Counted from the stretch's first letter, positions 8,066 to 21,161 are shown. The stretch is DNA of 64,000 nt from Streptomyces sp. HPF1205 (GCF_020400825.1 NZ_JAINVH010000002.1:124001-188000); one strand, 5' to 3'. The notes: generated by a model not told the origin, from the sequence alone. Numbers and translations are program-made.

Positions 8066-8968
8066 TTACGCGAGCTGGGCGCGCGCCTCCGTGGCGATCG
8101 CCTCGAAGACCTCGGGGTCGCAGGCGAAGTCGGAGTCCGGGATGGGCCAGTGGATCACGATCTCGGTGATCCCGGCTTCCGCGTGCCGCCCGGCGAAATC
8201 GGTGAACGCGGCGACCGAGCTCAGCGGGTGCTGCCGGTCCGGCGTGAAACCGGTCAACAGGATCCTGGGGAAGTCCTCCGCGTCCCGCCCGGCCTCCGCC
8301 AGCGCCGCGGACAGCCGCTCGACCTGCCCGCGGATCGCGGCGAGCGACTGCTCGGGGGTCCCGGTCTCGTACAGCGCGGGGTCACCGGTGGTCACCCACC
8401 CCTGCCCGTACCGCGCGGCAAGCCGCATGCCGCGTGGGCCGGTGGCCGCCACCGCGAACGGGATCCGCGGGGTCTGTACGCAGCCGGGGATGGTCCGCGC
8501 CTCGTGGGCCGAGTAGAACGTCCCCTCGAACGACACCGCCGGGTTCGTCAGCAGCCGGTCGAGCAGGGCAGTGAACTCGGCGAAGCGGTCGGCGCGTTCA
8601 CGGGCCTGCCACGGTTCGTGTCCGAACACCTCGGCGTCGAAGCCGGTCCCGCCGGCCCCGATGCCCAAGGTGACCCGCCCCCCACTGACGTCGTCCAGCG
8701 TCATCAGCTCCTTGGCCAGCGTCACCGGATGCCGGAAGTTGGGCGAGGTGACGAGGGTGCCGACGCGCATGCGGGAGGTGACGCTTGCCGCGGCCGTCAG
8801 CGTGGGCAGCGCCCCGTACCACGGTCCGTCCCGGAAGGTCCGCCACGACAAATGGTCGTACGTGTAGCCGGTGTCGAAGCCGAGGTCCTCGGCCCGCCGC
8901 CACACCTCCCGCCCCTGCGTGCCCCATCGGTAGATCGGCAGAATCACGGTGCTCAGACGCAGGTTCAT
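8066..8968 (-). CDS. LLM-class F420-dependent oxidoreductase (300 aa)
   Basis: A single luciferase-like monooxygenase domain: N-terminal strand LRLSTVILPIYRW, YDHLSWR, MRVGTLVTSPNFRHPVTLAKELMTLDDVSGGRVTLGIGAGG (the cofactor-binding core) and VATGPRGMRLAARYGQGWVTTG. The family reduces or oxidises small molecules using coenzyme F420 or FMN; in actinomycetes F420 is most likely. Length is normal. The stop is TAA at 8066-8068. Transcription runs away from the SGNH gene, and the two share the 11-bp repeat region at 9038-9126 as a divergent promoter. Confidence 0.87.
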   Translation of the reverse strand: MNLRLSTVILPIYRWGTQGREVWRRAEDLGFDTGYTYDHLSWRTFRDGPWYGALPTLTAAASVTSRMRVGTLVTSPNFRHPVTLAKELMTLDDVSGGRVTLGIGAGGTGFDAEVFGHEPWQARERADRFAEFTALLDRLLTNPAVSFEGTFYSAHEARTIPGCVQTPRIPFAVAATGPRGMRLAARYGQGWVTTGDPALYETGTPEQSLAAIRGQVERLSAALAEAGRDAEDFPRILLTGFTPDRQHPLSSVAAFTDFAGRHAEAGITEIVIHWPIPDSDFACDPEVFEAIATEARAQLA

Positions 8969-9037
8969 GCGCCGAGCCTACGGCGCCGGACCGGACCGTC
9001 CCAGTGCGAAGGCCCGCGCCCCGCCCCGGCCGTGTGA

Positions 9038-9126
9038 TGGCCAGGTCGTGCCCAGGTGATGCCAAGGTCGTGCCCACGTGGTGCCCAGTTCGGGGGCCAG
9101 GTCATGGCCAGGTGGTGGCCGTCGGC
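9038..9126. repeat. 11-bp tandem repeat array, about eight units, in a divergent promoter
   Basis: Successive 11-bp units follow a TGCCCAGGTSG consensus: TGGCCAGGTCG (9038), TGCCCAGGTGA (9049), TGCCAAGGTCG (9060), TGCCCACGTGG (9071), TGCCCAGTTCG (9082), a 12-bp unit at 9093, TGGCCAGGTGG (9105) and a degenerate unit at 9116. The period is about one helical turn, so the same DNA face is presented repeatedly. It lies between the divergent LLM and SGNH genes. Confidence 0.75.
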
Positions 9127-9169
9127 CGCATGGACGAGCATCGGCAGTGGACGAAAGGCTCGGCACGAG

Positions 9170-10432
9170 ATGACCCGCACCGACTGGACGACGGCACACC
9201 TGGCGGCCATGGCTTGGGCGGACCCGGCGTCGACGCTCGTCCCGGGGCCCCGCGACATGGCCGGGCGGACCGTGCGCCAGTCCGTACGGCTGCGGCGCGG
9301 CGGCGACGCGCTCCGACTCGTACTGAGCAACGAGTACGGCGACCGGCCCCTGGTCATCGCCCGGGTCACGGCCCGCGCGGGCGGCGTCACCCGGGACGTA
9401 CGCCTGCATGGCGCCGCACGCTGGGAGATCGCGGCCGGTGAGCGGGCGGCCAGTGATCCGGTCCCGCTCCCCACCACCGCCGGGGACGAGCTGCTTGTCG
9501 GCTGCTTCCTGCCCGGGCCCGGTCCGGCCCCCTCCACGACCTTCCTGCACTCCGCGCAGCGCACCGGCCTGCACGCGGCCGGCGACCGGCTGGACGAGCC
9601 GGTCATGCCGGGGGCCGAGCCGTTCACGTCGCTGTACTGGATCGCGCGGGTGCTGGTCGACGCGCCCGCGACCGGCCCGGTCGTCATCGCGTACGGCGAC
9701 TCGATCACCCGCGGGGACGCCACCACCCCCGACCGCGACCAGCGCTACCCCGACCACCTGCAACTCCGGCTGCTCGCGGCGCGAACCCCCGGTACCGACG
9801 GCGCGGTGGTCCTCAACGCCGGCCTCGGCGGCAACCGGCTGCTCGGCCCTGGCATCGGCCCGTCCATGGCCGACCGGTTCGCCCGCGACGTCCTGGCCGT
9901 CCCCGAGGCGACCCACGTGATCATCATGGGCGGGGTCAACGACATCGCCTCCGCTCCCACCGACCGGCGCAGCCCCGCCGACGGCCAAGCGTCCCTCCCC
10001 GGGCGCGGCCCGGCCCGGGTGGACGGCCCCGTCCAGGAGGACGGCCGGGCCGACGAGCACGGCCGCGCCCGCCGCCCCCCGATCCTCGACGCCCGCCGCG
10101 ACGCCATACTCGGCGGCCTGTACGGGCTGGCCGCCCGAGCCCGGCGGCACGGGATCCGGCCCGTCCTCGGCACCATCACCCCCTTCGGCGGCAGCCTCTT
10201 CGCCTTGGGCGCGGAAGAGGGCGAGGAGGTCCGGCGAGCGGTCAACGAGGCCCTCTCAGCCCAGCGCGACTGGCCGATCGCCGACTTCGCGGCGGCCGTC
10301 GCCGATCCCGCCGACCCCACCCGGCTCGCCGCGCCCTTCGACTCCGGTGACGGCGTCCACCCCTCCGACGCCGGCGCCGCGGCCCTCGCCGGGGCCGTCG
10401 ACCTGGCGATACCGGGAATCGGCGGGCGATGA
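9170..10432 (+). CDS. SGNH/GDSL-family hydrolase (420 aa)
   Basis: All four SGNH blocks are visible: YGDSITRG (Ser nucleophile), the Gly in NAGLGGNR, Asn in MGGVNDIA, and DGVHPSDAG (Asp and His). The first 170 residues form an additional domain seen in SGNH proteins such as rhamnogalacturonan acetylesterase-like enzymes. A 40-residue insertion (TDRRSPADGQASLPGRG...) follows the GGVND block and is low in complexity. No signal peptide is evident, so it is probably cytoplasmic. Start ATG at 9170 has an AAAGG-like sequence about 12 bases upstream. Likely an esterase or lipase; substrate unknown. Confidence 0.87.
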   Translation: MTRTDWTTAHLAAMAWADPASTLVPGPRDMAGRTVRQSVRLRRGGDALRLVLSNEYGDRPLVIARVTARAGGVTRDVRLHGAARWEIAAGERAASDPVPLPTTAGDELLVGCFLPGPGPAPSTTFLHSAQRTGLHAAGDRLDEPVMPGAEPFTSLYWIARVLVDAPATGPVVIAYGDSITRGDATTPDRDQRYPDHLQLRLLAARTPGTDGAVVLNAGLGGNRLLGPGIGPSMADRFARDVLAVPEATHVIIMGGVNDIASAPTDRRSPADGQASLPGRGPARVDGPVQEDGRADEHGRARRPPILDARRDAILGGLYGLAARARRHGIRPVLGTITPFGGSLFALGAEEGEEVRRAVNEALSAQRDWPIADFAAAVADPADPTRLAAPFDSGDGVHPSDAGAAALAGAVDLAIPGIGGR

Positions 10433-10629
10433 CCCGTCGTCCGGCTGGCGGGATCGGGGGAGCGCGAGGAAGGTGGGCAGGGGGTGGTATGTGCCGCGCC
10501 GCCGACGGACGCCGGGCAGGGCCCGGGCAGACGCCGGAGAGGCGTCGGAGAGGCACCGTAGAGGCGTCAGGGAGGCGGACGCCGGGCGGGCGCGGTGGAC
10601 GATCGCTGGGAGAGGGATGGGAGAGTCAG

Positions 10630-11409
10630 ATGCCCGAAGTCACCACTCCGTACGAACCGGGGACGCCCTGCTGGATCGACGTGATGGTGCCCGACCAGCA
10701 AGCCGCGCTCGACTTCTACCGCGACCTGTTCGCCTGGCAGGGCACGGTCGGGCCGGAGGAGTTCGGCGGCTACTCGGTGTGCACGCTGAAAGGAAAGCCG
10801 GTCGCCGGGATCATGAAGGCCATGGCCATGGGGGACCAGGCCCCGCCCCCGCCGAACTGGACCACCTATTTCTCCACGGCCGACGCGGCCGGTACGCAGG
10901 CCGCCATCACTTCGAACGGCGGCAATGTGATCGCCCCGGTCGCCGAGGTCTCCGACCTGGGACGGATGCTGGTCGCCGCGGACCCGCAGGGAGCGGTGTT
11001 CGGCGTGTGGGAGCCGCGCGGGTTCCACGGCGCCGGGATCGTCAACGAACCGGGCGCGCTCGTCTGGAACCAACTGGCCACCACCGACCCCAAGGCGGCC
11101 GGCGCCTTCTACGAGGCCGCGCTCGGCCTGGCCGCCGCGCCGATGCCGGAGATGCCGGAGTTCACCGGCTTCCAGGTCAAGGGCCGGACCGTCGGCGGTG
11201 TCCAGGACATGACGAACATGCCCGAGGGCACCCCGCCGCACTGGCTGGTCAACTTCGCCGTGGACGACACGGACAGCACGGTGGACGCGCTGGTGCGCAG
11301 GGACGGCACGGTCCTGGCGCCCCCGTTCGACATGGAGAGGGTGGGCAGGATGGCCGTCGTCGCCGACCCGTGGGGCGCGACGTTCGCGGTCGTGGCGCTT
11401 GCTTCCTGA
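10630..11409 (+). CDS. VOC-family protein with two glyoxalase-like domains (259 aa)
   Basis: Two consecutive vicinal-oxygen-chelate domains are seen: residues about 10-125 (CWIDVMVPDQQAALDFYRDLFAWQG) and about 130-255 (LVWNQLATTDPKAAGAFYEAALGL). Each has the FYxxxFxWQG-like pattern and a late metal-ligand-type region. This layout matches the CFP-30B/27-kDa antigen-like family of actinobacteria, whose substrate is unknown; glyoxalase or resistance functions are possible. The ATG follows a purine-rich GGGAGAG about ten bases away. It is a single-gene unit. Confidence 0.85.
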   Translation: MPEVTTPYEPGTPCWIDVMVPDQQAALDFYRDLFAWQGTVGPEEFGGYSVCTLKGKPVAGIMKAMAMGDQAPPPPNWTTYFSTADAAGTQAAITSNGGNVIAPVAEVSDLGRMLVAADPQGAVFGVWEPRGFHGAGIVNEPGALVWNQLATTDPKAAGAFYEAALGLAAAPMPEMPEFTGFQVKGRTVGGVQDMTNMPEGTPPHWLVNFAVDDTDSTVDALVRRDGTVLAPPFDMERVGRMAVVADPWGATFAVVALAS

Positions 11410-11563
11410 CCTCCGTTCCTCCGCCGGACTCGCCCCGAATTGCCCCATCCGGGTGGCGTTGATGTGAATATCGCCGGACTCGGGGTGCGGGTCCGTGAAA
11501 TCTGTGCTCGCTTCCCCATGATCGGACTAACAGCTCACCGCATCATGGGAAGGCAAGAAGGTC

Positions 11564-12247
11564 ATGGCCACTGCCGACGTCAGGACGTTCTGGAGCGCGT
11601 TCGTCCGCGTGCTGCTCGCGTGCATCGCCGCGCTGGGGTTCGCCACCCCGGCCCGCACCCGGACCGCTGCCACCACCGCGGCTACCCCCGCCCCGACCGG
11701 GACCCCGGCCCCGGCCGACGCCGCCAACACTCAGGCGCGGACCGAAGCACGAGCCGGAACGCGAGCAGAAGCACGAGCCGAAGCACGAGCCCACGCACGA
11801 GCCGGAGCAAGGACCGGCGTCGTACGGGCCGGGGCACGAGCCGGGGCACGAGCCGAGGCCCGAGCCGGCGCCCAAGCGGAGGCCGACGCCCGGCCCGGCT
11901 CCCGCACGGTCCCGGCTCCCCGCGCCGCGTTCGGGTACCCGCCGCGCCGCGACCGGCGCAACCGTACCCTCCCGCCCACGATGAAGCAGCGCATCCAGGC
12001 CGAGGCACACGGCTCCACCCCCGCCGCCCGCAGCGTCGTCGCCCTCGACCTCCCGGGGGAGGAACTGGCCGCCCTGTCGGCGATGCCGACGGCATCCGGC
12101 GCGACCGCGGCGCCGGTCCGGTCCGCCCGGCGAGCCGGCGTCCTGACCGCCCCGCGGGCCCACGTACCCGCCCCCGCTCGTGCGGGCGCCCGTACCGCAC
12201 ACATCCCGGCGCCGCGCCCCCGCGCGCACGAAGCCCTCTGCGACTGA
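11564..12247 (+). CDS. Small Ala/Arg-rich protein with N-terminal hydrophobic segment (227 aa)
   Basis: The N-terminus (FVRVLLACIAALGFATPA) looks like a signal or membrane anchor. A repetitive stretch of about 45 residues (ARTEARAGTRAEARAEARA...) is encoded by GCACGAGCC-type DNA repeats at about 11750-11880. The C-terminal half includes a more conserved-looking segment (RNRTLPPTMKQRIQAEAHG) similar to hypothetical proteins common in Streptomyces. GGAAGG precedes the ATG at 11564. Function unknown; the repeat length may vary between strains. Confidence 0.6.
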   Translation: MATADVRTFWSAFVRVLLACIAALGFATPARTRTAATTAATPAPTGTPAPADAANTQARTEARAGTRAEARAEARAHARAGARTGVVRAGARAGARAEARAGAQAEADARPGSRTVPAPRAAFGYPPRRDRRNRTLPPTMKQRIQAEAHGSTPAARSVVALDLPGEELAALSAMPTASGATAAPVRSARRAGVLTAPRAHVPAPARAGARTAHIPAPRPRAHEALCD

Positions 12248-12358
12248 CCCCGGCCCGAGCGGGCGTTCCTCCCCCGGAACCACAGGCTTCGGCGCACACC
12301 CGAGCGGTCGACCGCACCTTTGTGCGGGAAGCGATCCGCGATACGGGAGGATGGGGTG

Positions 12359-13462
12359 GTGACCCCAGCCGCTGAGCCCGAGCCGACGCCGAACCGACAG
12401 GACCCGACACCGCGAACGCCAGAGCCGACGCGGAACCGACCCGGCCCGACCACGATGGCGACCGAGCCGGCAACACCTGAACCAAAGGTTCCCGAACCAG
12501 CACCCGGACCAGCGGCACCCGAACCAGCACCCAGGCCGACACCCGGACCAGCAGCACCCGAACCGGCCCCCGGACCAGCGTCCAGGCCGACACCCGGACC
12601 ACCGGCACCCGGACCGACAGCGGCCGACCCGGCGGCGTCGATCCCTGCCGTTCCCGCGCCGCGCCTGATCGCGACCGACCTCGACGGCACACTGCTGCGC
12701 GACGACAAGACCGTCTCGCAGCGCACGATCGACGCGCTCGCGGCCGCCGAAGCGGCCGGCATCGAGGTGTTCTTCGTCACCGGACGCCCGGCCCGCTGGA
12801 TGAGCGTGGTCTCGGGCCACCTCGCCGGTCACGGCCTGGCGATCATCGCCAACGGCGCCGCGGTTCACGACCTGCGCGCGGGCGAACTGGTCGAGGCTTT
12901 TCCGCTCCCCGAGAGCGACGCGCTGGCTTTCGCGTCCGCGCTCCGCGAGGCCGTACCCGGTACGAGCTTCGCCGTCGAGCGCACCGACAGCTTCAGGCGC
13001 GAGCCCGAGTACGAGGCCATCGAGCCGGACCAGGCCCGGCTGCCGGCGCCCCTTGAGGAGCTGCTGATCGCCGATCCGGCCCGGCCGTTGCTGAAACTGC
13101 TGGCCAAGCATCCGGTACTCGATCCCGACGACTTCCTCGCCACCGCCGCGGCCCTGGCCGGTCACTCCTGCGAGGTCACCCGCTCCTCCGAATCCGCCCT
13201 GCTGGAGATCAGCGGCGCCGGAGTGAGCAAGGCGAGCACGCTCGCCAAGTGCTGCGCCGAACGCGGAGTGACGGCCGCCGAGGTCGTGGCCTTCGGCGAC
13301 ATGCCCAACGATCTGGCGATGCTGGAGTGGGCGGGTACGTCCTACGCCGTCGCCAACGCCCACCCGCGCGTCCTCGCCGCCACCACCCACCGCGCCCGGT
13401 CCAACGAGGAGGACGGCGTCGCGCGGGTCATCGAACGCCTGGTGGCCGGCCTCCGCGACTGA
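12359..13462 (+). CDS. HAD-superfamily (Cof-type) phosphatase with long Pro/Glu-rich N-terminus (367 aa)
   Basis: The catalytic domain begins near residue 100: motif I DLDGTLL, motif II TGR, a C2-type cap and motif IV FGDMPND, as in Cof-like sugar phosphate phosphatases. The first about 95 residues are a Pro/Glu/Ala repeat (PEPAPGPAAPEPAPRPTPG...), encoded by repeated DNA at 12480-12610. GTG at 12359 has GGGAGG eight bases away; an internal ATG at 12454 would remove part of the repeat. The catalytic residues look complete. The repeat probably acts as a disordered tether. Confidence 0.83.
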   Translation: MTPAAEPEPTPNRQDPTPRTPEPTRNRPGPTTMATEPATPEPKVPEPAPGPAAPEPAPRPTPGPAAPEPAPGPASRPTPGPPAPGPTAADPAASIPAVPAPRLIATDLDGTLLRDDKTVSQRTIDALAAAEAAGIEVFFVTGRPARWMSVVSGHLAGHGLAIIANGAAVHDLRAGELVEAFPLPESDALAFASALREAVPGTSFAVERTDSFRREPEYEAIEPDQARLPAPLEELLIADPARPLLKLLAKHPVLDPDDFLATAAALAGHSCEVTRSSESALLEISGAGVSKASTLAKCCAERGVTAAEVVAFGDMPNDLAMLEWAGTSYAVANAHPRVLAATTHRARSNEEDGVARVIERLVAGLRD

Positions 13463-13629
13463 GAGCGAGCGGCGAGCCGCACTGTTCCCCGGCCGCCCGA
13501 GCCCGCGGGCCGTGGGACTTGGTCTCCGCGAGCCCGCGTCTGCGTGAGGCCGTCACACCGCAGGCAGCCGCGTGACCCCTGTGGGCCCCGGCCTTCGCTC
13601 CTGGAGCGGAGGCGGTACGGCGCCGGCGG

Positions 13630-17247
<3,618 letters not shown>

Positions 17248-17257
17248 CCCCTTTCCT

Positions 17258-17271
17258 GTTCCACGTGGAAC
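17258..17271. promoter_or_regulatory. parS site (ParB binding)
   Basis: GTTCCACGTGGAAC, a perfect palindromic parS variant, 12 bp from the previous site and just upstream of the cydDC ribosome binding site. Confidence 0.85.
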
Positions 17272-17290
17272 ATCAGCCGTATTCGCCCGT

Positions 17291-17304
17291 GTTTCACGTG
17301 GAAC
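17291..17304. promoter_or_regulatory. parS site (ParB binding)
   Basis: GTTTCACGTGGAAC, exact. Third of a cluster of three within 73 bp, between cydB and cydDC. Confidence 0.85.
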
Positions 17305-17341
17305 ATCCGGCCGCCGACGCCTCCCGCGCCACCGTCCGCCA

Positions 17342-18346
17342 TCAGTGCGCCGCTTCCGCGATGTGCTGCGTACCGATGCGCTTGCGGAACACCCAGTAGG
17401 TCCACCCCTGGTAGAGCAGGACGAGCGGGGTGGCGGTCGCCGCGCACCAGGTCATGATCCGCAGCGTGTACGGGGTGGCCGACGCGTTGCCGACCGTCAG
17501 GCTCCAGGCGGGGTCGAGCGAGGACGGCATGACGTCGGGGAAGAGCGCGAGGAAGAACATGGCCACGGTCGCGGCGATCGTCACGCCGGAGAAGGCGAAC
17601 GACCACCCCTCACGTCCGGCCCGGTTGGCCACCAGGGCCGCGACCAGCGCGGCGACGGCCACGATCAGCGCGGCCAGACTCCGCCCGTTGCCGGTGTGCG
17701 CCTGGGTCCAGATCAGGAAGACCGCGGCGAGGGCGGCGGCGAGGACACCGACCCGGGTGGCCAGTGCCCGTGCCCGCTGCCGTATGGGGCCGACCGTCTT
17801 CAGTGAGGCGAACACCGCGCCGTGGAAGGTGAACAGTGCCAGCGTCACCAGGCCGCCGAGCAGGGCGTACGGGTTGAGCAGGTCCCAGAAGCCGCCCACG
17901 TACTCCTTGTGCGCGTCGATCTTCACACCGCGCACGATGTCGGCGAAGGCCACGCCCCACAGCACAGCCGGCAGCAGGGAGGCCCAGAAGACGGCGTTCT
18001 CCCAGCCGCGCTGCCAGCGCTCGTCCGGCCGCTTGGACCGGTACTCGAAGGCCACCCCGCGCACGATCAGGCACACCACGATCAGCAGCAGCGGCAGGTA
18101 GAAGCCGGAGAACAGCGTGGCGTACCAGTCGGGGAAGGCCGCGAAGGTCGCGCCGCCCGCGGACAGCAGCCACACCTCGTTGCCGTCCCACACCGGCCCG
18201 ATGGTGTTGATCAGCACCCGGCGCTCGGCGCGGTCCCGGGCCAGCAGCTTGGTGAGGACGCCGATCCCGAAGTCGAAGCCTTCCAGGAAGAAGTAGCCCG
18301 TCCACAGAACGGCGATGATGACGAACCAGGCGTCGTGGAGATGCAT
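17342..18346 (-). CDS. cydB: Cytochrome bd oxidase subunit II (334 aa)
   Basis: Eight or more hydrophobic segments with the CydB N-terminus (FVIIAVLWTGYFFLEGFDFGIG) and GNEVWLLSAGGATFAAFP, a family signature. It forms the quinol oxidase with CydA in the cytoplasmic membrane, used at low oxygen. It follows cydA by 30 bp and precedes cydDC. Length is usual. Confidence 0.95.
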   Translation of the reverse strand: MHLHDAWFVIIAVLWTGYFFLEGFDFGIGVLTKLLARDRAERRVLINTIGPVWDGNEVWLLSAGGATFAAFPDWYATLFSGFYLPLLLIVVCLIVRGVAFEYRSKRPDERWQRGWENAVFWASLLPAVLWGVAFADIVRGVKIDAHKEYVGGFWDLLNPYALLGGLVTLALFTFHGAVFASLKTVGPIRQRARALATRVGVLAAALAAVFLIWTQAHTGNGRSLAALIVAVAALVAALVANRAGREGWSFAFSGVTIAATVAMFFLALFPDVMPSSLDPAWSLTVGNASATPYTLRIMTWCAATATPLVLLYQGWTYWVFRKRIGTQHIAEAAH

Positions 18347-18376
18347 TGCTCTTTCCGTTCGCTCTTCGTTCCGCGA

Positions 18377-19891
18377 TCAGTACGAGAAGGCCATCGGACG
18401 GTCGCTGTCCGCGTCGTCCGGGTCGCCGCCTATACGGGTGGGGGACCGGCGGTCCGCGTCGGTCAGCTCCGGCGGACCGGCCTTGACATACCTGGCCAGC
18501 AGCCGCACCTCGATCACGGCGAGCAGCGCGTACAGCAGGGTGAAGACGGTCAGCGAGGTCACAACCTCGCCGGTGGAGACGCCGGGGGAGACCGCGTCCT
18601 TGGTGCGCAGCACGCCGAACACCACCCAAGGCTGGCGGCCGGTCTCGGTGAAGATCCAGCCCCAGGAGTTGGCCAGCAGCGGGAAGACCATGGTCAGCAG
18701 GGCGATCCGCCAGTACCAGCGGGCGAGCGCCGGCTTGAGGGCCAGGTTCCTGGTGAGCATCAGCGCGGGCACGTCGTCCTCGCCGGTTCTGCGCTCGGGC
18801 GCGAGCCAGAACCGCCGCCTGGTCAGCCACAGCCCTGCCGCGCCCACCCCCATGGAAACGACGCCGAAGCCGATCATCCAGCGGAAGCCCCAGTAGGCGA
18901 CCGGGATGTTCGGCCGGTAGTCGCCGGGGCCGAACTTCGCCTGCTCGGCCTTGTTCACGTCGTTGATGCCGGGGACGTAACTGGTGAAGGAGTCGTCGGC
19001 GAGGAAGGACAGCACGTTCGGGACCTCGACGGCCACCCGGTTGTGGCCCTTGCTGACGTCGCCTACGGCGAACAGGGAGAACGGCGCCCCCTTCTGCCCG
19101 TCCCACAGCGCCTCGGCGGCGGCCATCTTCATCGGCTGCTGCTTGAACATGACCTTGCCCAGCGTGTCGCCGCTGATCGCGGTGAACGCCCCCGCCACCA
19201 CGGCGACGACCAGCGCCATCCGCAGCGAGGCGCGCATCACCGCGATGTGCTGCTTCCTGGCCAGGTGGTAGGCGCAGATGCCGATCATGAAGGCGGCGCC
19301 GGTGAGGAAGGCCGCGGACATGGTGTGGAAGAACTGCGCGAGTGCGGTGTTCTGGGTGAGCACCGCCCAGAAGTCGGTCAGCTCGGCGCGCTTCGTCCTC
19401 GGGTTGTAGCGGTAGCCGACCGGGTGCTGCATCCAGGAGTTGGCGGCCAGGATGAAGTACGCGGACAGGAAGGTGCCGATCGAGACCATCCATATGCAGG
19501 CCAGGTGGATCTTCCTCGGCAGCTTGTCCCAGCCGAAGATCCACAGCCCGATGAAGGTCGACTCGAAGAAGAAGGCGATCAGCGCCTCGAAGGCGAGCGG
19601 CGCGCCGAAGATGTCGCCGACGAAGCGGGAGTAGTCCGACCAGTTCATGCCGAACTGGAACTCCTGGACGATGCCGGTGACCACACCCATCGCGATGTTG
19701 ATCAGGAACAGCTTGCCCCAGAACTTGGTGGCCCGCAGGTAGGTGTCCTTGCCCGTTCTCACCCAGGCGGTCTGCAGGCCGGCGGTCAGCGCGGACAGCG
19801 AGATCGTCAGCGGGACGAAGAGGAAGTGGTAGACGGTGGTGACGCCGAACTGCCAGCGGGCGACGTTCAGTGGCTCTAGGGCGAGCTGCAC
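18377..19891 (-). CDS. cydA: Cytochrome bd oxidase subunit I (504 aa)
   Basis: GTG at 19891 with an exact AAAGGAGG six bases upstream. The N-terminus LALEPLNVARWQFGVTTVYHFLFVPLTI carries the conserved CydA signature and heme-ligand regions; the Q-loop region (residues about 250-330) and GYRYNPRTKRAELTDF are family features. Heme b595/b558/d-containing quinol oxidase subunit, giving respiration at low oxygen. First gene of the cyd operon; a Rex-type operator lies just upstream (19915-19937). Confidence 0.95.
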   Translation of the reverse strand: MQLALEPLNVARWQFGVTTVYHFLFVPLTISLSALTAGLQTAWVRTGKDTYLRATKFWGKLFLINIAMGVVTGIVQEFQFGMNWSDYSRFVGDIFGAPLAFEALIAFFFESTFIGLWIFGWDKLPRKIHLACIWMVSIGTFLSAYFILAANSWMQHPVGYRYNPRTKRAELTDFWAVLTQNTALAQFFHTMSAAFLTGAAFMIGICAYHLARKQHIAVMRASLRMALVVAVVAGAFTAISGDTLGKVMFKQQPMKMAAAEALWDGQKGAPFSLFAVGDVSKGHNRVAVEVPNVLSFLADDSFTSYVPGINDVNKAEQAKFGPGDYRPNIPVAYWGFRWMIGFGVVSMGVGAAGLWLTRRRFWLAPERRTGEDDVPALMLTRNLALKPALARWYWRIALLTMVFPLLANSWGWIFTETGRQPWVVFGVLRTKDAVSPGVSTGEVVTSLTVFTLLYALLAVIEVRLLARYVKAGPPELTDADRRSPTRIGGDPDDADSDRPMAFSY

Positions 19892-19914
19892 GATACGCCT
19901 CCTTTGCGTGCTGC

Positions 19915-19937
19915 TTGTGAACGTGAACTCATTCACA
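19915..19937 (-). promoter_or_regulatory. Rex operator (ROP) upstream of cydA
   Basis: The segment 19922-19937 reads CGTGAACTCATTCACA, matching the S. coelicolor Rex site TGTGAACNNNTTCACA at all but the first base, and an additional TTGTGAA half-site at 19915-19921 extends it. Rex senses NADH/NAD+ and represses cyd genes in S. coelicolor; the location between promoter and start codon agrees. Confidence 0.8.
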
Positions 19938-20084
19938 AGCTAGTATCACGCACAGCAGTTCGCCCCCTGCCACCGGGGGGTGACAAGGGGCGAATGTGCA
20001 GGTCAGATGGGGTTCAGATGGTTATGAGTGGAGTGGGCCCGACCTGGCCCGACCCAGCCCAACCAGCCCGGCCGGCCCGACCGC

Positions 20085-21161
20085 TCAGAGCTCCTTGCGG
20101 AACTCCTCCGCCGTACGGAGCAGCAGATCATTGGCCTCCGCTTCGCCCACCGTGATCCGGACGCCCTCGCCGGGGAACGGCCGCACGGTCACGCCCGCGC
20201 GCTCGGCCGCCGCCGCGAAGTCCATCGTGCGCTCCCCCAGCCGCAGCCAGACGAAGTTCGCCTGCGTCTCGGGCACGGTCCACCCCTGCCCGGCCAGCCC
20301 CTCCACCACCCGGGCGCGCTCGGCGACCAGCCCGGCCACCCGCTCCAGCAGCGCCGGCTCGGCCTTGAGGCTGGCGATGGCCGCGTCCTGCGCGAGCTGG
20401 CTCACCCCGAAGGGCACCGCCGTCTTGCGCAGCGCCGACGCCACCGGCTCGTGCGCGACCGCGAAGCCCACCCGCAGCCCGGCCAGCCCGTACGCCTTGG
20501 AGAAGGTGCGCAGCACCGCGACATTGGGCCGGTCCCGGTACAGCTCGATGCCGTCCGGCACCTCGGGGTCGGTGTTGAACTCCCGGTACGCCTCGTCCAG
20601 CACCACCAGCACGTCGCCCGGCACCCGGTCGAGGAACCGTTCCAGCGCCGCCCGCCGCACCACCGTGCCGGTCGGGTTGTTGGGGTTGCAGACGAAGATG
20701 AGCCGGGTCCGCTCGGTGACCGCGTCGGCCATGGCGTCCAGGTCGTGCGTCTCGCCGGGGCCCAGCGGTACCTGGACCGCCGCGGCACCGCTGATCCGTG
20801 TGATGATCGGATACGCCTCGAAGGACCGCCAGGCGTAGATCACCTCGTCGCCGGGTCCCGAGGTGGCCTGGAGCAGTTGCTGGGCGACGCCGACCGAGCC
20901 GGTGCCGGTGGCGACGTGCGCGGCCGGCACGCCGAACCGCGCGGCGAGCGCCTCGGTGAGCGCTGAGCAGGCCATGTCGGGGTAGCGGTTGAAGCTCGCC
21001 GCGGCGGCGGTGGCCGCCTCCAGCACACCGGGCAGCGGAGGGTACGGGTTCTCGTTCGAGGACAGCTTGAAGGCGCGAGCGCCCTCCTCGGCGGCCGGGG
21101 GTCGCCCGGGCTTGTACGTCGGGATGCCGTCCAGTTCCGCGCGCAGTTTCGGGGTGGTCAT
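20085..21161 (-). CDS. hisC: HisC-type histidinol-phosphate/aromatic aminotransferase (358 aa)
   Basis: Fold type I PLP enzyme. Visible features: [13 protein letters not shown] (substrate region of HisC), [30 protein letters not shown] and the PLP Lys in [14 protein letters not shown]. Aromatic and histidinol phosphate aminotransferases share this pattern; Streptomyces carry this gene next to the cyd operon separate from the his cluster, so a role as a phenylalanine-type aminotransferase is possible. Length is normal for the family. It is transcribed toward cydA, which is on the same strand downstream. Confidence 0.85.
   Translation of the reverse strand: MTTPKLRAELDGIPTYKPGRPPAAEEGARAFKLSSNENPYPPLPGVLEAATAAAASFNRYPDMACSALTEALAARFGVPAAHVATGTGSVGVAQQLLQATSGPGDEVIYAWRSFEAYPIITRISGAAAVQVPLGPGETHDLDAMADAVTERTRLIFVCNPNNPTGTVVRRAALERFLDRVPGDVLVVLDEAYREFNTDPEVPDGIELYRDRPNVAVLRTFSKAYGLAGLRVGFAVAHEPVASALRKTAVPFGVSQLAQDAAIASLKAEPALLERVAGLVAERARVVEGLAGQGWTVPETQANFVWLRLGERTMDFAAAAERAGVTVRPFPGEGVRITVGEAEANDLLLRTAEEFRKEL

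Noticed and set aside
9038..9126. The 11-bp repeats as a CRISPR array
   Set aside because: No spacers between units and no cas genes; it is a plain tandem repeat.
11543..13390. Long minus-strand frame across the small secreted protein and HAD gene
   Set aside because: Gly/Arg/Ser-rich with no domain; the plus strand has good starts and HAD motifs.
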